From NCBI GenBank assembly GCA_031761405.1, contig JASEVX010000003.1, positions 19,248,349 to 19,312,348 of the forward strand: a DNA stretch of 64,000 nt. Reading direction: 5' to 3'. Source of the stretch: Serripes groenlandicus (lineage: Eukaryota; Mollusca; Bivalvia; Cardiida; Cardiidae). The position numbers and the translations under genes are program-made. Position 1 is the stretch's first letter, and each line of letters begins with the position of its first letter. A model generated the notes under the pieces. The model worked only from the letters and a program-made list of their open reading frames with translations, was not told the DNA's origin and searched no databases. Of the stretch, positions 58,081-64,000 are shown piece after piece.

Positions 58081-58914
58081 TACAACCACTATTGCACCTG
58101 CTATTTCCGATCCATGCCATCAACCCATTGCAAAAAGGGGAAAACGAATACGAAATCCGTCACCTGCATATGTTATGTGATGTAATGTAATGTAATTAGT
58201 CTGAACACCTTCTCAAATACAAAACAACACCTTCTTTGCAACGGCCCAGACGAGCGCTTTATTGTTAGACAGAGCGACCAATATGCGCAAACAGCGCGTG
58301 CATATATACATAACTTTACATGTATTACGGTTAACCCAATCCACCAACTTAGGTTATGACATTATATCTTGTACTTAAGTAATTTTCGTTTAGCAAGCTT
58401 CACATACATGTATCTCCCATCAGAAGGGTCCTGGCCGCCCACGTAAAACCCCTTTTTTTTTTAAAGAGGAACCGTGCATCCGTGGCATGCGCGAAACAAC
58501 CAGTGTTTCTCAGAATACCCCTAGGGAAATATGGCTGTCGGAACTCAACCTAGTTTAATGTGTGAAGCAATATAACTTTCAAATAATCGAATAGCATTCT
58601 GTGTAAGCAGTCTAACGAGCGAAGTCTAGCGTGGAACTGACAAACACGCCCTATAACTACCTTATATATACTCATACCCGAGCGCACATCCCGTGCAGCA
58701 CATCCCGTGCAACTACAATACACAATAACCCTTTGTGTGTTTACCGTGTTAAGACAAGCATTCTCTGCTTTACTACGTACCACAGAGAATTTGTAATAGA
58801 GATCAATTGCTCTGATAGAGCATAATCTTTCTAGCTTCTATAGGCCCAATTGGTATTGTACACTAGATCGTGTACAAGCATTTGACAGGTGCAGATAAAT
58901 TCAAGAGACAGAGT
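58081..58914. other. No gene seen
   Basis: Mixed sequence without repeats I can place. Two overlapping open frames near 58550-58825 on opposite strands show no domain. Confidence 0.45.
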
Positions 58915-59160
58915 TAGGTACAATGGAGTCCAGGTGCGATACCCTAGCTCTTTCCGAAAAGACCCCTTGGTTCTTTAACGTGCTCAGTGTATAACACCGA
59001 TACACGCAAGCCACATCTTCCTGGACAGGACCAGTACTAGACCCCAAGTTGAGTGGGAGACACTTAAAGCACCTCAGAAAAATCTCGAACCCGGAGAGGG
59101 ATTTGAACCTCTGAATTGACAGTCCAGCGTGTTAACCAGAAGACCACCATGTCACTAAAT
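58915..59160 (-). mobile_element. tRNA-derived SINE (fourth type)
   Basis: The minus strand begins TGGTGGTCTTCTGGTTAAC, then CAGAGGTTCAAATCCCTCTC (B box), and a body with GTGCTTTAAGTGTCTCCC. The T arm does not pair as in a functional tRNA. Confidence 0.65.
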
Positions 59161-59199
59161 TGACGTCTGAACCTTTTCTGTATCAGAGAAAGGAATAAA

Positions 59200-59660
59200 G
59201 AAAAGCCTGTCAAATGTGTCGAACCGTGTCACAGGAGGGCTTGTCTTTACGAGTGTTATCTATTTCTACGTACATGCTTGTTGTAGACGTTCACACATTC
59301 AAATAGCAAGAACATAAAGAAAAGCATGAACTGTTTGTATCTGAACATTTGCAAGTATAAGTCTTAGATAAAATTAAAAACATTGCGATCATTGTGTCTG
59401 TTTTTCCGTATTAAGTTTTTCCGTTTAATCTAACGGTATCTATTGTTTAGTCGCCGAAAGTCAACTGTGTCAAGGAAAGATTGATAAATGAAAAGATACG
59501 TGAATGCTATCTTGTTCAACAGTCGTATTCTGATCAAAGCATTTCACTCTCCCAAAACATTAAAACTATTTCAATAATAACTGTATTGCAAACAGAGAAG
59601 ATCCAGATCAGACCGCGTGAGAGCCAGAGCTGGTCCCGTGGTATATTCTGTTCACAAAAT
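59200..59660. repeat. Diverged fourth copy of the lectin 3' flank
   Basis: Compare TGTCACAGGAGGGCTTGTC here with TGTCACAGGAAACCTTGTC at 8773-8791, and TTTGTATCTGAACATTTG in both. Same orientation as copy III. Confidence 0.65.
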
Positions 59661-59756
59661 ACGGACGGTGTGTTTTCCTGATCCATGGGTTAAATGAACC
59701 TTTATAAATTGAGCCTCCTTTGGACTTTCTGTTTCAGGAATCATTACTCTATACAT

Positions 59757-60503
59757 CTATCCCCCTGAGACGGAATGTGTCGGCCCGGATCAGTCTCTGC
59801 GGGCTGATCTTGGTCGATATATTACGCAGAGGCCATAATATTGATTTTCTCGCGGGACGGCTCAATGGTCAAATATTCATAATTTAAACGATTTAATAAA
59901 TATCTGTATAATGCTGTGTTGACGTTTCAAAATTGCTGCGGAAGTAAACGTTACGGTTAATAAACAAAGGGGAGGAACTCGTGCAAGTTTACCGATTACA
60001 ACATCTCAGCTCAGACGGATTCGAAAATAGATTTGTTTTTCCAGCTTTAAATTAATACGAAATCTTTTTTTTTATGTTTTGCTTTTCAAGTCTGAAATAG
60101 GTTTCTTTTCGGTATTTCTTGTTTCTAACTACCACAAAACGGTAAAGGAAAATCATTGGGCTTCCTGTTTCTTTTTTCTTGTTTTGGATTGAAAAGCTAT
60201 AAAGGAAAGGATGGTATATACAAGAACTGGGTCTTTCATTTATATAGATATATTTCGGATAGTAATTCTTTTCGCAATGTCGTTATAAAGCATTTTGCTG
60301 ATCCCATCCTATTCTTATAGTATGTACCATTTCCATTTGATATATCAACTATTGCATAGGCATATACCCATCAACTTTTACCTAAGCATTATGAGCCGTT
60401 CCACGAGAAAACCAAAATTATGAACTCTGCATAATATATCAATGCAGATAAACCTGCGCAATCCACGCAGGCTAATCCGGGCCGACACATTCCGTCTCAG
60501 GGG
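59757..60503. mobile_element. Inverted pair of GAGCCGTCC-family repeats
   Basis: 59757-59868 is the reverse complement of 60390-60503 (GAGCCGTTCCACGAGAAAAC; CCGACACATTCCGTCTC at the inner ends). Between them lies unrelated DNA including 60170-60350, the empty counterpart of the Crypton-derivative site. Confidence 0.7.
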
Positions 60504-60534
60504 GATAGAGGTATAAAGTTTATTGGAAGATAGC

Positions 60535-60860
60535 CATATGTGATGATATAGAAAGGGGGCGAAACACTCAAATCAAGGCCCGTCTTGAGGTATTGTTGTG
60601 AGTTTTGTTTGTTGGGTGTTTTACACTTTCACACAATTGTTTCGTTATATCACGGTATTTCCTGGGTAACTACTGGGCCATGTAACCTGACACCAGCCAG
60701 ACAGTCGTAATGCTAAACCCGCAACTCCGGGCGCCAAGGATAGTCATTACTACTATTGTTAAAGTATTTGGTATGACCTGACCGAAGAACGAACCCGCGA
60801 CCTCCTGATCCGGAAGCGGACGCTCTACCTCTACTCCACCGAGCGAGTCCGTGAGACGGT
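60535..60860 (-). mobile_element. Lectin-upstream fragment plus second-family SINE
   Basis: 60540-60600 matches the lectin 5' flank (GGGGGCGAAACACTCAAATC). The SINE has minus-strand GTAGAGGTAGAGCGTCCGC and CGCGGGTTCGTTC as boxes A and B. No lectin exon nearby. Confidence 0.7.
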
Positions 60861-60894
60861 TGAGTATACCTTACTTCTTCGTCGGCCCATTTCG

Positions 60895-61085
60895 AAATGC
60901 ATACGTATTATGATGCACCTGTAACAGACGGCGCGGGAAAATATTGTGGCAAAAGGAAAATTATTCATAATTTACAATTTTCCATTTGCCAAAATATAGT
61001 CAATATTTATTATAATATTTTATTCTGATTTTGCAGTTTTTGTCTAACTCTTTTTAACGTTGTATGCTGCAGCTTCGTTGCGTGC
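60895..61085. mobile_element. Palindromic MITE, degenerate
   Basis: TGCATACGTATTATGATGC, ATTGTGGCAAAAGGAAAATT, then GTATGCTGCAGCTTCGTTG at the far end. Confidence 0.55.
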
Positions 61086-61229
61086 GGAATAGAGTTTTTA
61101 AATCCTTTTTTCAGGTGAACCTCTGAGTTCAATTATCAGTGATGTATTTATTTATGAGGTGGATAAATAAGGATTTGTCTAATTGTGCCCTTGCAAATAA
61201 CTGCGCTCCGTAATTTAGACAACACGAAA

Positions 61230-62165
61230 ACGAGCTTTCTGGTATCGATAATGAAAGAAGGCGGATACAACAGCCATTTTGGAACTCTTCTTACTATTGC
61301 TCGAAGCAGGAATGCTAAAATTCGTGGTCAGTCCCTCCTTTCTGATGAAACCCAATTTTTCGTAGAATTTTACCCCTGTCCACATACAAACGCTTTCTGA
61401 CGCCTTTGAAGCAGAATAGTTTTGAAAACATTGTGGACAAATCAGAAATCGCTCATAATGAGCAGTTTCCTCGTTTGCCTCAATGTTTTCAACTCTATTC
61501 AATGATTAAACTTTTAGAGGTTTACCATAAGTTTGCCCTGGTGTAAATGCCTAGATCAAATTACAGTTACAATTGTTTATAGAAAAGACTTGATTATGAT
61601 ACCTTTAAAGTGAAATATATATTTCCATTGTTTTAGGTATTTGTTTCTAAATTATCGTAATTGCGATGATATCATAAACACCTACTGGTCCCTTTATGGA
61701 TTTCTCCAATCTATAAATAGGTTGATCATGTAAGCAGTGTGTGTAATGTATCACTCTATCAATTGGTATTTTCAACTGGTTGCTTATGTAAGTTAAAAAG
61801 TTAATAATAAGACAAGGAAACCTTTTAGGCTAAATTAGAAGCTGTATTGGTTTGAAAAATGATAATTCTTTTATTAATAAAATGAGTTGAACATTTTTAA
61901 GGTAATTTGTTTTTAGTTTTATTTATGTTACGATACATAATAATTTAGGTACCACCTTTCCTTCATGTAGAAGCAACTGCAGCAATTGAATGTTGAAACG
62001 GTAGGATGACTCATGATGATCAATTCATCCTTTTGTTCACATTGAATTCAATAGTTAGGATTTTGTTCATATGCTACAGGGTGTGTATTTTATTTTTGCT
62101 CAATAGAACTGAAGACTCAAGTTGATCTATTCTAATCACGTACGCCCGTCTTACGTTGAGGTTTG
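61230..62165. repeat. Segment D2: empty-site paralogue of 10585-16940
   Basis: Contiguous counterpart of D1 with neither the foldback element (ATTAAA single at 61505-61510) nor the 1,022-bp segment (junction 61713/61714). Includes a MITE at 61370-61500 with the core GAGCAGTTTCCTCG. No gene. Confidence 0.85.
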
Positions 62166-62169
62166 GCTT

Positions 62170-62505
62170 CAAGCCATATTTAATGATATAGGAAGTGGGC
62201 GAAACACTCAAATCAAGGCCCGTCTTGTGGTATTGTTGTGGGTTTTGTTTGTTGGGTGTTTTACACCACTTTCACACAATTGTTCTGTTATACAACGGCA
62301 TTTCCGGGGTAACTACTGGGCCATTTAACCCAACACCAGCCATACAGTTGTAATGCTAAACCCGCAACCCCGTGCGCCAAGGATAGCAGTCATTACTACC
62401 ATTTTTAAAGTATTTGTTATGACCTGACCGAAGATCGAACCCGCGACCTCCTGATCCGGAAGCGGACGCTCTACCACTACTCCGCCGATGCGGTCCATGA
62501 GGCGG
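62170..62505 (-). mobile_element. Lectin-upstream fragment plus second-family SINE (another copy)
   Basis: GATATAGGAAGTGGGCGAAA as in lectin 2 upstream. The minus strand has GTAGTGGTAGAGCGTCCGC and CGCGGGTTCGATC, the best-kept A and B boxes of this family. Confidence 0.75.
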
Positions 62506-62559
62506 GTGAGTATACCTTACTTCTTCGTCGGCCCATTTCGAAATGCCTACGTATTATGA

Positions 62560-62780
62560 CGCTCCTGCAACAGACGACGCGGGAAAATATTGTGGCAAAA
62601 GGAGAATTACTCATAATTTACATTTTATTCTGATTTTGTATTTGTTGTCTAACTCTTTTTAACGTTGTATGCTGCAGCTTTGTTGCGTGGGGAATAGAGT
62701 TTTTAAATCCTTTCTTCAGGCGAATATTTTATTTATAATGGGAAAATAAGAAATAACTGGAACCTTTCCCACACACAACA
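62560..62780. mobile_element. Palindromic MITE fragments
   Basis: ACGACGCGGGAAAATATTG, GGCAAAAGGAGAATTACTC and GTATGCTGCAGCTTTGTTG; a further end at 62762 has CCTTTCCCACACACAACAC. 62781-63042 shows nothing more. Confidence 0.55.
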
Positions 62781-63042
62781 CATCTGTATCAGACGACTTT
62801 GAAAGCATCTACGCTAAAAAGGAAAGGCTCAATAAATGATAATTTGTTATTGAAAAAGGTTAAACAGATTTTTGCAAAAGGAGAAATAGCTAATGTTGTT
62901 ACAATCGTCTTGCATAAAGCCCACGATATGGCTACAATGGTTATCCTCAAGGGACCGTGATTTCAAACCCTGACTCAATCCTTCATTCTTTACTAGGAAT
63001 AACAAACGTTTCAGTTACTAAGGTCATTCATTATCCACCATG

Positions 63043-64000
63043 CCGGCATTCTGTGGAGAGTGTGGCAACATAGTCAATATGGGACGGTGGCCAGCATCCT
63101 GTGGAGAGTGTGGCAACATGGTCAATATGGGACGGTGGCCAGCATCCTGTGGAGAGTGTGGCAACATAGTCAATATAGGACGGTGGCCAGCATCCTGTGG
63201 AGAGTGTTGCAACATAGTCAACATGGGACGGTGGCCAGCATCCTGTGGAGTGTGTGGCAACATAGTCAATATGGGACGGTGGCCAGCATCCTGTGGAGAG
63301 TGTGGCAACATAATCAATATGGGACGGTGGCCAGCATCCTGTGGAGAGTGTTGCAACGTAGTCAATATGGGACGGTGGCCAGGACCCTGTGGAGTGTGTG
63401 GCAACATAGTCAATATGGGACGGTGGCCAGTATCCTGTGGAGAGTGTGGCAACATAGTCAATATGGGACGGTGGCCAGCATCCTATGGAGAGTGTGGCAA
63501 CATAGTCAATATGGGCCGGTGGCCAGCATCCTGTGGAGAGTGTGGCAACATGGTCAATATGGGACGGTGGCCAGCATCCTGTGGAAAGTGTGGCAACATA
63601 GTCAAAATCGGACGGTGGCCAGCATCCGGTGGAGAGTGTGGCAACATGGTCAATATGGGACGGTGGCCAGCATCCTGTGGAAAGTGTGGCAACATAGTCA
63701 ATATGGGACGGTGGCCAGCATCCTGTGGAGAGTGTGGCAACATAATCAATATGGGACGGTGGCCAGCATCCTGTGGAGAGTGTTGCAACGTAGTCAATAT
63801 GGGACGGTGGCCAGGACCCTGTGGAGTGTGTGGCAACATAGTCAATATAGGACGGTGGCCAGCATCCTGTGGAGAGTGTTGCAACATAGTCAATATGGGA
63901 CGGTGGCCAGCATCCTGTGGAGTGTGTGGCAACATAGTCAATATGGGACGGTGGCCAGCATCCTGTGGAGAGTGTGGCAACATAATCAATATGGGACGGT
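63043..64000. repeat. 48-bp satellite family, cluster 4 (runs off the window)
   Basis: About 20 homogeneous units with CATCCTGTGGAGAGTG, TGGCAACATAGTCAAT, ATGGGACGGTGGCCAG. The variant CAGGACCCTGTGGAG recurs 432 bases apart (63380 and 63812), a higher-order unit of nine monomers. Preceded, as is cluster 1, by GCGAATATTTTATTTATAAT. Confidence 0.98.

Noticed and set aside
59080..59155. Possible tRNA gene on the minus strand
   Set aside because: The B box is present but T-stem pairing fails at the third position and beyond and no acceptor stem forms; it continues into a SINE body.
63024..63989. Minus-strand open frames with HSPQDAGHRPILTMLP repeats
   Set aside because: Same explanation as the main satellite array; different cluster of the same 48-bp family.

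Overview
Eukaryotic, AT-rich, repeat-dominated DNA that best fits a bivalve mollusc. The genes have GT-AG introns. An H-type lectin exon occurs twice. There is a KIAA1958-like Crypton tyrosine recombinase with introns. Several families of tRNA-derived SINEs carry the 3' tail common in mollusc genomes (TTAACGCCG plus a GTTT- or GATT-type simple repeat). The phylum is an inference and the species is not determined. There is no bacterial operon, rRNA gene, CRISPR array or convincing functional tRNA.

The first ~42 kb is built on a duplicated unit: a small cysteine-rich protein gene (+ strand) facing a secreted H-type lectin gene (- strand), tail to tail. Copy I is 1-5300: the cysteine-rich gene is dead and the lectin gene is intact on paper (exons 5007-4954, 4670-4468, 1921-1477; 233 aa). 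Copy II is 17840-41800: the cysteine-rich gene is open (18026-18385), and the lectin exons (41394-41341, 38620-38439, 20195-19745) are spread by insertions of 14.4, 2.0 and 2.5 kb. Copy III is an inverted remnant (7690-9560) keeping only lectin exon 1 and the 3' flank. A more diverged fragment lies at 59200-59660.

The paralogous copies give empty sites, so several mobile elements can be delimited to the base. These are a 4,356-bp foldback element with ~1.5-kb inverted arms (10863-15218, ATTAAA duplication, empty site at 61505-61510), a 250-bp TA-flanked MITE (667-916 and 18808-19056, empty in copy III) and a 1,022-bp segment (15428-16449) absent at 61713/61714. The 14.4-kb insertion in lectin-2 intron 2 holds a two-exon gene of unknown function (20295-20927), several tandem-repeat elements, and a 6.2-kb Crypton (about 28393-34596) with a three-exon recombinase gene (29022-32134, 486 aa). 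An internally deleted Crypton derivative at 46456-47577 is joined head-to-tail to a fragment of a second copy.

From ~42 kb on, the window is mostly satellite and segmental duplication. One 48-bp satellite family occurs in four clusters (41938-43040, 46154-46285, 50967-55560, 63043-64000), two of them with higher-order periods. A ~2.4-kb segment (43046-45440) is repeated at 55603-58010, and a 42-bp minisatellite lies at 45440-46150. I see no confident protein-coding gene after 41394. A short palindromic MITE family with TTAA-like ends is scattered through the whole window.
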